Source of the DNA: Arachnopeziza araneosa
Lineage: Eukaryota; Ascomycota; Leotiomycetes; Helotiales; Arachnopezizaceae
NCBI GenBank assembly: GCA_003988855.1
Contig: QYAI01000142.1
Location: 57,588-121,587 of the forward strand
Length of the DNA stretch: 64,000 nucleotides
Direction of reading: 5' to 3'
The notes below the pieces were generated by a model. That model did not search any database. It had not been told where the DNA came from and saw nothing but the letters and a program-made list of their open reading frames with translations. Positions 52,099 to 63,906 of this stretch are shown one piece after another. How positions within the stretch are numbered: position 1 is the stretch's first letter; each line of letters starts with the position of its first letter. The translations under genes were made by a program, and so were the position numbers.

Positions 52099-52721
52099 GA
52101 TTTTCGACTTGAGGAGCGATCTTTTTTTCAGGATATACAGCGATTGAGGTGGATACAAAATGGAGACCCTTCATGGGAGAAAATAAAAGAACACAACGTT
52201 AATTGCTCGATTTCCCGTAACACTCTAGTCATCATCATTCAGTGGTGACGTCGAGACATATTTGATCTGCAGGGTCCTTTGCCCCCACAGTTTTTGACTG
52301 ACGCAAATCAGTATTCGGGTCAACCTCTGTCCACTTGTTGCCTTTAATAAACCCTCAAAAGTCAAATCAATGGGCCTTCAAATGATCGTGGCTGATATTT
52401 CTTTTAAAGAGTGGACAGTACAATTTTCTGTAAATGTTCTCTATTTTGTAGAGACATATCAATTGGGCAATTACTGATACTTAGACATGGCAGATGCATC
52501 AACTCGCCCAGCCGAATGATTCAATATTGTGAGGTGAAATTCAACGTTCAAAAGCAGTTGGAGAATAGAGTTGTATTTCTTAGCTATGTGCTGTTATGTA
52601 CTACGTGGAGCTGATAATTGTGCTGGGCTTCAAGCGCTTGATAATTGTTCTCAATGACCAACCATCCCCCAAATATTTACTTATGAGTGTATATCTTAGA
52701 TAGATACTGTTCTGAGACCCC
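52099..52721. other. Intergenic region
   Basis: 5' flank of the DUF2237 gene and 3' flank of the MFS permease; nothing recognised. Confidence 0.45.
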
Positions 52722-54820
52722 TTATGCGAGCGAATCGCTGTCTTCTGGCGACGTTGATTGCTGTAGTTGCTGTCTTTTGAGATCCCGGTTGTAGAAATGG
52801 CGGATGGCGAAAACGGTCAACACAGCTGATGCTCCAAAACCAGCATTGATGTAATTACCAGCCACGATATACGGCTGCTTGTTGGCTGGAAAGGTGAAGA
52901 TGGGAATCCAGGCGGTAAATATGTAGGCGAACGCGTTCATCTAAACGCAATCATCAGCTCTCAAGTTGTAAAGAGAAGAAGAAACGGGAGCACGAACCAT
53001 GGCGGAGATGTACGCCCGCTTTTCCGGGTCATGTCTGTTCACCTCGTTCACCCAGGTCCAGGTAATACCAGCAGATGTTCCTCCGAGAGCGGTAAGATCT
53101 AGCAAGGGAAGTAATGTCAGCGCTTATCACGAGCTGCTTGTTGGTGAAGACTTACAATAAAGGACCCATCGACTTGCTTTGTGGTGAGGATGGACAGGTG
53201 TTGCGGCAAGGGCGATTGGAAAGATGATTGCCATCGTAGCCGCAAATGCCATACCAGGCCACCTGGCCGAACCTGGCAAGCTGTCCGAGATCCATGCACT
53301 CAGAAGAGTGCAAACGATGGTAATGATGTTTATCTGGAAACTATGAGCTCGTTTCCCTTTCGCTGGGATAAGGAGAACTTACCCCAAGAGGAATAATGTT
53401 AATATCAGCAACTGAAAAGACTAGTGGTTTTCCTTTGACATTGTAACTCTTCACCCAAAAAATCACTACAGCAGTTAGTTTGTTTAAGTGTCATAAAAGC
53501 ATACTCGGCTTACTTGATCCTCCGGTCTGTCCAAACTGAGCCATGAACGCAAAGAACAAGGGAACTTTTTGATTATGAGAATCTGCGCGAGACAACCACA
53601 ATATAGGTGCTTACAAAGGTAAACATGCCATGTTGTGTGCCAACGTTTAATGTCCTTCCACTTGAATAACCCAGTGAGAGGCTTAACTTCGGAAGGCATC
53701 CTTGCACGTGCCAACTCGACTTCCTCTTTAGAAAAAATCCTAAATTTTGTTAGCTTTATCAAAATGTTGAGAATGAGGATAAAAACCAGTTGGCCTTGGC
53801 TCTAGCAGGAAGTTGAGGCATTGCAAACGCGGTCCAGATGGCGCAAGGGAGGGAGATGCAACCACAAACGCTGCACTTGTTAACCTTTTCTCGTTTCACT
53901 CGGCAAAGGGACGTACATGTACATCCACCGCCACCCGGCTAGACCATTGACTTCGTTCAACCCAGCATACACGGCCGCCATCAAGAAACCCGAAAAGAGT
54001 GGCCCGACTGAGGTGAAAATTTGAATCAACGTATTGCGTCGAGCTAGCTCGTGAGGTTTGTAGTAGCTCGAGCACACGTACATGACCGCCGGGAAGTGAC
54101 CGGCTTCAAACAAGCCCACGCTGCAAGGAAGTTAGCAATTGGAGGGGTAAGGGAAAGTAAGAGACGTACAAGAAGCGGAAGACATAAAGCTGGGTAACGT
54201 TTTGGACACCTGCGGTAGCAAAAGTGAAGACACTCCAAGATAACTCAAGAAATGCAATGTAAATTGGAACGTTAACCTAAGTTTTCTTTCAATACATAGA
54301 TCAATGCGAGGTGAAGTTAGTGACATACTCGGGTAAGAAGCAAATTTGAAGGAATCTGGCCAAACACATATGCCGCACTCCAAATTGCGTTTGCATAGTT
54401 GAGCTCTTTCCCGTAAAGCTTAAGATCCTCCTTCATGCCACTGTCTGTATCATGTCTCAGTTAAATTCAAATTGTTCGTCGGGTCACTCACTAAAAGCAT
54501 TGGTGATGTTGACTTGATCGAGGTATCGGCACATAACACCCAGAGCTGATGCCGATATAAGTGTCAAGTCTAGCTTGGTAAGAAAGCGAGCTTCATCTTT
54601 CGGAACGTCGAGTGCTACAATGATCAGCGATTGTTCCTTTTTCTATACAGGCCGCAGGAAGCTCACAGGACCATAGCAATGACCTCCAAGTCCTCTTAGA
54701 CTCGGTGTACACGGGACCGCCTGTTCCTTGGTCCGAGGCATTGAAACCTAGAGAGACAGGTTTTTCGCTTTCAGCAACGACGAAAGCGTTTTTGAGAGCT
54801 TTTTCATGAGGCTGTGACAT
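52722..54820 (-). CDS. MFS permease of the Dal5/pantothenate (ACS) type, 514 aa
   Basis: Twelve predicted exons: 54820-54667, 54614-54492, 54444-54329, 54276-54170, 54120-53917, 53870-53787, 53739-53615, 53564-53514, 53465-53383, 53333-53156, 53098-52998, 52940-52722; the total is 1545 nt in frame. The start is MSQPHEKALKNAF. Family features: CRYLDQVNITNAF...SGMKEDL at TM1-2, FGQIPSNLLLTRV, FRFLVGLFEAGHFPAVMY, YKPHELARRNTL, WRWMY, LPARAKANW...SKEEVELARARM, and GITWTWVNEVNRHDPEKRAYISAMMN near TM10. This branch carries anionic nutrients such as allantoate, pantothenate or related acids into the cell by proton symport. The substrate cannot be assigned. The gene appears intact. Confidence 0.9.
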
Positions 54821-57800
54821 ATTTGCGAGATTTGATTGACACAAAATGTTCCGACGCTCCTCTCTCCGCCCCGGACATTATGTATTCTTATCAATCGCAT
54901 TGTATTTGCATCACAGCTCGAAACTGGTGTCGCCTTACGCATGTCACATAACGACATCTGATAACAGGAGAGCCAAGTCGTGCCCAGCGTGCTAGTCACG
55001 CCGAGAAGACTGGAAACCAAATGCTCTGGACCGATCTCAAACTAGTGAAATGATGATAAATCTAACATTTGCGAAGCGAGCAGCGTGTGGCTGTTCTCTC
55101 TGGCAGCCGAGTGGCATACGGGGTAAGTTCTGGCATTCTTGAGCAGTCTAGAAGGGTGTGCAACGTCGTGGCGACCTATCATGAGCACAGAGAGATACGT
55201 GCGATGGCGTGCTTGATCACTCATGTACGAAGTTCACTTTCTCTCTAGCTGATCCGCTTACTGTGTGGTAAGGTACATATAGAGGGGCAAAAACCCCACT
55301 TATTCCACTCAGCTCTTTGAAAAGACGAATATTGTTGAAACTTTCGGTGCACGGAGTATATCCACGGATCCCACGCTGTGCCTCCTATGGTTTGGCACCA
55401 ACTCTCATAAGCGAGTAATTTTGAGTGTTGGCTCGGCTCGGAACGACCCAGGGACTATTTTGATTACTAGTGTCCTTGGAAGTCCATTTCAACTATGAAT
55501 AGGCTGACTCCTTGTTATGTATGTCTTTTATACTTGAAATATGCAATCCATTCTCGCTACTGGGAAAGAAACGACAGGTGCCGTTTGGCCCTGTGATCTG
55601 GCTTGGCATATCTCTCAACTATACAAAACACCAGTAGTACTTTTAGGTTGTAGAATAAGAGTTATGTAAGCTATGATTAACTGGCGTTCTTTATCCAGGT
55701 AGCTTGCCTTATTTCAACTCGGCTAGTGTACACGAAACTTTCGACGCTTCTACAAAGCATCTCTGCCTGAGGTTTTATAGTGGACGAGCTGTGAACCCCA
55801 CCTACCTAAGCTATCAGAGCAGCCTAAGCAGTGCCCACTAAAACCTACAAGTATAAAGCCTTGATACTAAGAGCTCCGAGTTATGCGTGAGTGGCTTTGA
55901 AGTTCGAGCTTAAATAGACTCTCTGGGAGTAAATCTAAACTTCTGAAAAGAGGGAGCACCTTTAAAAGACGGCAAGCATGGTAGGGGAATCTGCGCACGT
56001 AGATAGTAGGAGTGTAGGATAAATCAAAAAGAGGAAGTCAACTAACACTTATATCATTATTTTGGGATTGTCTAACGTAGCCAAGTTGCCGAGTACCTAG
56101 GTAGCCAAGGCGGGCAAATTCGTCTTCGCCGAGCGAAAAAAATCAAAACCGCAGAATGTCAATTCTCGTCTTTAACAAGCACTTGAAACTTAAAATGCGG
56201 AGCTCTGAGATACCTATTTCTTATTGTCTAGAGTTTTTACCGACTTTAGTAGAGTAAAGATTGTGGTATTTCAGCTCCAGCACCATAATCATACAGAAAC
56301 CTGTACTCTGTTTTCGGTGGGAAAGCTCCTTCTCCTGAGGACGATGTGGATAACACTTCAGATGGCCAAGCACGAAGAGATGATTATTTGTATGCACTGA
56401 CTTCAAGTATAGATTCGGTTTTGACTGGGCGAAGGTTCTTCATCATTAACTAAGCTATATTAAGAGTGGGAGCGCTAGACACGCATGAAGGTGATCTGGT
56501 AGTGGTCTTGAAAGGAGCTGACACACCATTGGTCATCAGAGAACGTGAGGACGCCGGGGTATATCTAATTTTAAGAGAAGCTTATGTTTCTGGTCTGATA
56601 TCTGGATAGCTCTTTACAGAGGAGAGTAGCGAAACTCTCGACAAAAGATGAAGAGACATTGTAATCTGTTGAATAAGCGGGAGGCCTCCTGTTGACTGAC
56701 AACCCAGTTTACTTAAGTGAATGTTTGCATGCTTAGGGCGAATATACTATTAAACTAAACTGCATGCGTTTCTCGCATTTTGGAAGACTTAAGATTGCTT
56801 TGGCGAACACACAGGATGCGGTCGCTTTCTTGGGAAAGAGCTCCGGGAACTAAATTGTGAATTCCAGACTGCAGCCACTTTTCTCTAAATACTACTAATG
56901 TCTCATTTGTCTAAAGGGGAATTTTAGCACTGTATAATTTCCTCGATATCTTTGCAAATCCAACGCAATTCGAACACGCAATTTTTACTTCGCCGCCCAA
57001 AAGCACTGATTCGGGTATTGAAATGTGCAAAGTACTTAAACTGTAGAGACTGAGAACTTTGAATTTGTAGCAAGTTAATAGTGTCCTGTGGTTACCTTTA
57101 TCAAGACTACCTAGCCAGTCTGAGCATTTCAGTCTCCTACCCAGGTACTCAGAATCTTAGCCAGCCCACGTGATACTCACAGTGTCACTATCACGTGATG
57201 ATACAAGTAGTCTCTATTCTTCGCACGGTTCCCTCTATGAATCTCGCCTGATAGTTGTAGAGGTCTAGCAGCTGCTCGGGTACATTTGTCTTGCCAAGAT
57301 TATGAAATATGATAACTATCCGCGGCGCTTCATTGCTACAAGACAAATTGACTTCTGTGTACCTCGCTTATTTACCTTGACCACCTTAGAAAAGGGGATA
57401 CGATTAAAATGGCTTCAGCTGAGCATAACTTTATACAAGTATCAATGATCCACAACTACAAAGCTAAACTGAAAGTAGCATAACCTCGGGGCAATATCTC
57501 TCAAACCGCAGATTATGTCATCCTTACCTAGGTACTTTTTCCCCTTCAAGTCCTGAGAGTGTATTTTGCAGCACACATTAAGGGATCTGGGTAATCGCTT
57601 GAGTGTTGGCCGTTTTCCTTGAGGCTATTCTTCCTAGGGTCTACCGGTATTCTTTCTTAGGGGCTATGCCTCTTGGTTGTCCAGACATGCATGGCAGCGG
57701 CACAGTGGCCGGCCGGAGGTGGGATTGGTGGCTGGAAAGGAACACCGCCACTGGGGAGCTGATTTGGAGCTGAGGCGCTGAAAGGGGGTGACTTTCCGCC

Positions 57801-57957
57801 TCCTCTCTCCATCCAAGACATGAATCTACAGTTTGGTTTGACTTCTCGATTGGCTTGGTAGCTTCTTTACTCCCTGGTACATTATATACGAGTATCTTTG
57901 GCGGCTCGCAGCGTTAGGGTCAGGCGAGGCTCGCTAACCTTAAATACTTGCGCTGCC
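54821..57957. other. Large intergenic region, 3.1 kb, between divergent genes
   Basis: No supportable gene on either strand; the longest ORFs are 60-90 codons. CCTAGGTA/TACCTAGG-type boxes recur (about 56095, 57530), and CACGTGAT occurs twice near 57166-57195. It may hold regulatory sequence, but no site is assigned. Confidence 0.4.
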
Positions 57958-60407
57958 ATGGCATTGCGCGCGAGAAGCATCAAGCTCCCTCTTGCGCTGC
58001 AAGCCGCCGTCTTCCTCTAGGCCATCTTAGTCGATGCAACTCTGGACCCGATTGTCATTGCGGTATGTTTCAATTGCCACGAACAGCATCTGGTCAGCAT
58101 ATGATTTCCGAGAGCTAACCTTTCACTGCATAGGGTTCGCATTTCTTCTTCAAGACCAACGGGAGCGAGTTCTTCACCGCGGTGTGGCCTATGTTCAAGA
58201 TAGCGGTGGAGGTGACACGTTCGTCGACGTTTTAGCCGACCAGGCCTCTTGCGAACGGGATATACCATACCTACAAACGTTGAGGACAAACGTGGTTCAT
58301 GTTTATGCCATCGATTCGACCCAGGATCATTCGAAATGCATGGCCCTCCTCGACTCGGCGGGTATATATGCCCTGGTACACCTGTCGACTCCGGCATTGG
58401 GGATTGAGCACGATGAGCCGCTTTGGAACACGGCGCTCCACGCGGCCTATACCGCTGCGGTGGATTCAATGCAGAGCTATACGAATGTCTTGGGCTTCTT
58501 CGTGGGCGACGAGATTCCCAACAACACCACAAACAGTGATTCCGCTGCCTTTGTGAAAGCTGCAGCTCGAGACGTGAAAAGCTATATCAAGGCCAAGGGC
58601 TACCGGTCGATAGGCATCGGCTACGCCTCCGATGATGATGCATCAATTCTTGGCGACTTGACGGATTACATGACTTTCGGGGACAGTGCTACGTCTATTG
58701 ATTTTCTAGGCTTGAACGTATACTCGTGGTGTGGTGATTCGTCATATACAACATCCGGCTACTCTGAGTTGACCAACACTTTTTCAAAGTACACCGTGCC
58801 AGTATTCCTCGCCGAATATGGGTGCAACACTGTTGGAGGGGCGGCTGGAAGGACGTTTTCGGAAGCCCAAGCCATCTATGGTTCCCAGATGACCGGTGTA
58901 TTCAGTGGTGGTATTGTCTTTGAATATTTTGAAGAAGAAAATGACTATGGTAAGATATTCATCCTGCTTTTCTCTGGCCGCAACTTGGAGCTTATTTTCA
59001 CCAAAGGCCTTGTGTCAATTAGCGGTAGTTCGGTCTCAACAATGGCGGATTTCAATGCCCTCTCTTCGCAGATGACATCAGCGAACCCGTCATCTACTCC
59101 GTTGAGTGCCTATACTCCCACAAATACAGTCGCTCCATCATGTCCCGCCACGGGTTCTACATGGATGGCATTCGAGACCCTACCCCCGTCCCCAAACTCA
59201 GCTCTCTGCGATTGCATGTACTCGTCTCTATCGTGCGTTGCAACACCGGGAATTAGCAGTAGCGATGTAGTCACTTTGTTAGGCACTGCATGCGGCCTAG
59301 ATCCCACTGGTTGTAATGGCATTGCTTCGAATGCCACTGTGGGGAAATACGGGGCATACAGCGTCTGCAACACGACGCAGCAAGTCTCCTGGGCCTTGAA
59401 TCAGCAATACCTCGGGTCGAAGAATTGCGACTACAAAGGTCTAGCACAAACCCAATCTCCATCAACGCCTGGAGCATCATGTCAAAAGCTTCTGGCCCAG
59501 GCGGGGCCCTAGGGAACGGGTGCTATCTCTTCCCCCTCGAGCACTAGCACCGGCATCGGCACAAATACCAGCTCCAGCAATTCGTCAACGGGGACAGGTA
59601 CCTCGATTGGTGAAGGTGATCCTGGTCAAGGTAGCGGCGGTGGGCTCAGCACTGGTGCGAAAGCGGGCATTGCAATTGCCGCGGTACTAATCGTTGCTGC
59701 ACTAGCCGGTCTTGGAATCTATGTCTGGCGTCGGAAAAGAAAGACTAAAGAGGCTCCTCTGTCTGGCGAAGGTGGTCTTGAAGTTGGCGACGCGCCTCCA
59801 GAGATGCCTGACTCCAGCAGGGCCGAGATGGACGTACCAGAAGCAGACAAGCCTCATCTTATCGCTGGAGAGCTCATGGGCGAAGCACCACCGGTGCATG
59901 ACATCCAAGTCAATGGCAACGAATTAGACGCGAGCAGAGAACGGGGCTCTATTACAGCCAAGGCACTCGGAACTCGATGCTGCTGCAAGCGTACCAGAAA
60001 TGAGCGGTGCCCATGTTACCTCCCACAGTGAACTCAGCGGTGACTCCACAAGGCGATCCCAACTCCCGCCGAAACGCAAGCCTCTTTCCAACTCAACATC
60101 GCCCAAAGTCAGTGATGATACTGCACCACAGCCAACTTCAGAGCCCTGGTCCAATACGCCATGGTTGAACCCAGGCATGGAGGGTCTTGCGGTGGCTCAT
60201 CCAGGCACGCATCAGCCTGCCGATGCAGCCGAGGCAGAGGAATTGAGAAGGATAGAAGCGGAGGAGTGGAAGATAGACGAGGCCATTGCGGAGTCGGAAC
60301 GCCTGCAAGCTCTCCGGAAGCAAAAGGAGGAATTGCAGAAGCGCAAGGCAGAGATGATGGCAAGGAGTGGTGGGGGCCCTGGAAGTAGCAACACTGCCCC
60401 CGGTTGA
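57958..60407 (+). pseudogene. GH72 beta-1,3-glucanosyltransferase relative with X8, TM and coiled-coil tail; multiple lesions
   Basis: The ancestral layout is readable as follows: signal peptide from the ATG at 57958; 71-bp intron 58063-58133; GH72 catalytic domain with glutamates in FFVGDEIPNN and FLAEYGCN; an intron near 58950-59010; X8/CBM43 module (ALCDCMYSSLSC...YGAYSVCN); a Ser/Thr-rich linker; a transmembrane helix (GIAIAAVLIVAALAGLGIYV); a basic WRRKRK stop-transfer; and a long cytosolic tail ending in a Glu/Lys/Arg coiled coil (about 60240-60350). Lesions: TAG at 58018-58020 in the signal peptide, a 1-nt loss near 58175 ahead of RGVAYVQD, TAG at 59510-59512 after LAQAGP, and a frameshift near 59980. 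Both TAGs fit CAG-to-TAG. Intact GH72 enzymes remodel cell-wall glucan; most are GPI-anchored, so the tail is unusual. Confidence 0.78.
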
Positions 60408-61517
60408 CTACGTATAATACAACGCCACTAGAGATACCACAACGAATCAAATGATTTCGGGAGATAGCACAGCCTGGTTGAAGCTGATAAAGATATTTCT
60501 GCTTCAGGCTCACACCAGCTCAACTTCTCTCTCGATTAAGCAGATGGAATAGGAGCCTGGGCAAAATTCAAGGTTTGCAAATGTAAATATCCGGCCAAGA
60601 CATATAAAAAAACAAACGGGTATCCTCTTCTACCTTCTTACGCCTTCAGGGTCGCTCTTTTGGTTGTTGGAAAAGCTGAGATTGGCTAAAGCTACGCCTT
60701 TTTAATACGTCATGTATAATTGCAAGCATTCTTCTAAAATAATAGCAAATAAATGCGAACATGGTACGCGATTACGCGATCCGTGTAGGATAGATCCCTC
60801 GAAGAGACGACTGCATCTCGAACGTACGGATGATGATTATGTCCCACCAAAGGTCGCTTAAGTGCTCGCTTTGATGAATAGTAAATTAGCACAGATCGGT
60901 TCCCAGGCCGTGAGAATTCGCCGCAGCTGATACATGTCGTTCTAGAAAATATTTGTTATTAGCAGTAAGAAACTTGAGTTTATGGTTCAGGTTGAATATT
61001 TGTTATCAAGTGCTTATTCCAGACTAAAATGTAAAAGTTAAGTTTTATACTAATGTACTGTACCTCGTGTGTGGAATATTTCGTCCTGGACTGAGTAATG
61101 AAGCGTGCTACAATCTATTCTATAACTTTGACATAAAGCTACGTAACGTATTCATGTATAAATTTATGCTGAGTTGTAGCCATTTTGATCGTACCCTGAA
61201 AATTGCAGACTGATATGGACTATTGAGGTTAGAACTAATTAGATGTGGAAAGTTTTCAAAAAATTTCATGCTATAATAAGTTTCTATTTGATGTATCATG
61301 TTGTTTTGGAAAGAAAATCTCACTTGGGGTTAGGATAAGATTAAGTAGTGTGTTGGTAGCGCACAACCGTTATCGAATCGGTCGAATCGGATCAAAAAGA
61401 TAGGGTGGAGGCTTTCCAGGGCTACTTTTTGTAAATTATATAATTTGGATTCTTCGTCCCCTTCTCTCTTTTCCAACCCATCCATATTTTATCACGTCAA
61501 TCTTCATCAATCATAAT
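60408..61517. other. Intergenic region between convergent genes, 1.1 kb
   Basis: AT-rich. A 67-codon minus ORF at 61120 has no family support. Confidence 0.45.
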
Positions 61518-62587
61518 CTATCCAGATGTTGCAAGCTTCTCTTTCAAGAACTCGACAATGTCTGCAGCACCTTCATCCGAAACCGGGACGCCAGCAAAAG
61601 CAAGGAACCCATGCGGCGCGCCTGGGAAGATCTTCACAATGGCCTCGCTGCCTGTCATTTGCCATTTGATACTCATCAACAACGTATCATCCAACAACGG
61701 ATCTTCAGTACCGCACAGAAAGATTGCCGGTGGAAGGGGTTTGCCTGATCGGGTAAACTCCTTGAAGTTCTCGTACAGCGGGGAGATTAGAGGATCCTGT
61801 CGTGCAATTATGTCCTTGCCAGGAGTATAGGCGTCTTTGAAGCGATTGAGAGTCTCGGTGTTGATCACCAATGGCTTGTCGAACGATGAGGCTTGAGGCA
61901 GGGTGTGTGTGAGGTCAAAGTAGCCATATGGAGCAATCACACCACTGAGTTTATGTTCGGGTCGCGAACAAAGTAGTTGAAATGTCGATTGAACGGCAAA
62001 GTTCGCACCTGCACTCTCTCCGACGATGAATCGCAGCTTGGCACCGTATTCGGCTTCTCCGTGGTCGACCAGATACTCAGCCGCGTCAAAACTATCTTCG
62101 ACGGCAGCAGGATGAGGATCTTCTGGTGCAAGACGATAGCCGACGGAAATAGATGTCAACTGGCCTTCATTTGCCCATCGCTTCAAGTTGTTATCAGAAC
62201 TACAAGTTTATCAGTAAACATCATTGGGTGATTGTGGATCACCTACTGCTTATGGGAACCAATGATGAATCCACCGCCATGAAAGTGCAACAAGAGACCC
62301 TTGCTTGGTTCGCCATTGTCAGGTATATAGACACGGATGGGAATGGTGCGGCCCGCCTCGCGAGACGGAACCACTGCGTCTTTAGCTTCTGGGAGGTAGA
62401 CTGGAATGGGAAGAGGCGTCTGGCCGACTTCTCGCATCTCACGGTACTTTGCAACGCCTACCTCGTACCAGTGCGGCCCCGCCGATGATACCTTCTCCAC
62501 CAAGGCAGTGAGCTTCTTTGTGCCATCTGTCACGCTGCTCGGAGCGAACTTGGTAGCGTCAACGACAATATCACTAGTAAGAGGCAT
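61518..62587 (-). CDS. Alpha/beta-hydrolase fold-3 (HSL-type) esterase, 340 aa
   Basis: Exons 62587-62247 and 62199-61518, with a 47-bp intron; the total is 1023 nt. I chose the ATG at 62587 (MPLTSDIVVDATKF) over the upstream ATG at 62734 because homologous sequence begins there. The oxyanion-hole motif LLLHFHGGGFIIGS, the nucleophile elbow VGESAGAN (GxSxG), the acid in GTEDPLLDD and the His in APHGFLAF form a complete catalytic set. No signal peptide is seen from this start, so it is probably cytosolic. It hydrolyses short-chain esters or related bonds; the substrate is unknown. Confidence 0.9.
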
Positions 62588-62867
62588 CTTGGCGGATTGT
62601 GGAGTGGAAAATGGAGATGATGGTGAGGTTATGATGCATTTTATATGTGAATTTGAAGGAATATTGCTACCTAGAATGAAGAAGTTGGTTCTGGTTGAAG
62701 GAACGCTCAGTACCTCGGCCAATATCCTGGGCATGGTTCAAACGCCGATACCGAAATCTTATCACCGAATAGTCTAGTTCGTTTTTGGCTGCGCCACGTC
62801 CCGACAGTTTGGGTCATGAACGCCGCTAGCTGGGTGAGGGAGGCTGAATTTAGTATCCCGGATAGTT
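62588..62867. promoter_or_regulatory. Divergent promoter between hydrolase and hypothetical ORF
   Basis: 280-bp head-to-head gap. No specific site is assigned. Confidence 0.35.
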
Positions 62868-63383
62868 ATGCTAATTCCTCCTATCGTTGAAAACCAGAAC
62901 TCTTCAATTATTGTTATGTATTGCTGTAGTCCCTCACTCCATCTCTCTTTCTCAGGAGCAAATACCCCTGTGAATGTAGGGTTCTCAGGTGGACAGGATG
63001 TGGATGTCTATATGCTAGAGACAGTTATCTCGGTAAGAGATGGTGGAGACTGGATTGCGGATTTGGATGTTTTCAACACGATTGGCAGTATAAAGCTTCA
63101 GCGAATGAGAAATTGTCATGAAGACAGCCATGGCGCCGCGATCACAGGACAAAATCTTACCGCCATCGATAATTGGTTCGGTTTGATTGATGCGCCAGAA
63201 ACACCCTTGAGTATTGTACGTGCTCACAGAAACTGGCAAGCTCGACTCGCGGCGGCGACTATCAGTATTGCTCTAGGTTATGAGACGGTTGTTCTTTCGG
63301 ATAAACCATGTTGGTGTTGTTTCAATAAAAAGGCTCAGGAGATGTCGTGGGGTAGAATTCATAACGTTGTTTTGATAGGGTAG
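62868..63383 (+). CDS. Uncharacterised fungal protein, 171 aa or its 3' exon
   Basis: An open frame starting MLIPPIVENQNSS. An alternative is that the coding part begins after a TTTCTCAG acceptor near 62955 (then GANTPVNVGFSGG). The C-terminal segment (LTAIDNWFGLIDAPE...VVRAHRNWQARLAAATISIALGYETVVL, then CWCCF) reads like a conserved fungal hypothetical protein, not a random ORF. No catalytic motif is recognised. The Cys-rich CWCC near the end is notable. Confidence 0.5.
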   Translation: MLIPPIVENQNSSIIVMYCCSPSLHLSFSGANTPVNVGFSGGQDVDVYMLETVISVRDGGDWIADLDVFNTIGSIKLQRMRNCHEDSHGAAITGQNLTAIDNWFGLIDAPETPLSIVRAHRNWQARLAAATISIALGYETVVLSDKPCWCCFNKKAQEMSWGRIHNVVLIG

Positions 63384-63906
63384 AAGGCCATATCGTCTGG
63401 TGTGGAAATTTGTGTATTTGTTTGGCCCCGTTTGATATATTGAGCTGTTTTACCTTGATACCTAGTGAATATACCCTTCTCGAGCGACTACAATTTTGCA
63501 AATCTTACATCTATCTATACCTTGGAATTTAACAAGAGTCTTCCGAATAGGGAAGGCTAGATCTACGCCACAATTGAGAAGGACTTGAATTGTATGGAAG
63601 TTATTTTTACGAAGCGCGAGAAGGTCATGATTTCGATAGTAACTTGTCTTTTTCGGGCCTCTGCATTAAACCCTAAATTTCGGAAGTGCTACAAGCAGCA
63701 AGAATTGATTTTAAGTAACTTTCCTAAAAGAGAATACAGAGATAGTAAGTAAGCCTTCTGGTATATTCTACCGAAAAAATCAACACAAAAACAGTTAAAA
63801 CGAAGCATTTATGAGCTTGTTTACTATTGCTATATATGTCGCCTACCTTAGACAAATCTCGGCTTCCCCACCCTACTCTTGATCAAAATTATTCAAATAC
63901 ATAAGT
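63384..63906. other. AT-rich intergenic region
   Basis: No gene recognised up to the repeat at the right edge. Confidence 0.45.
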
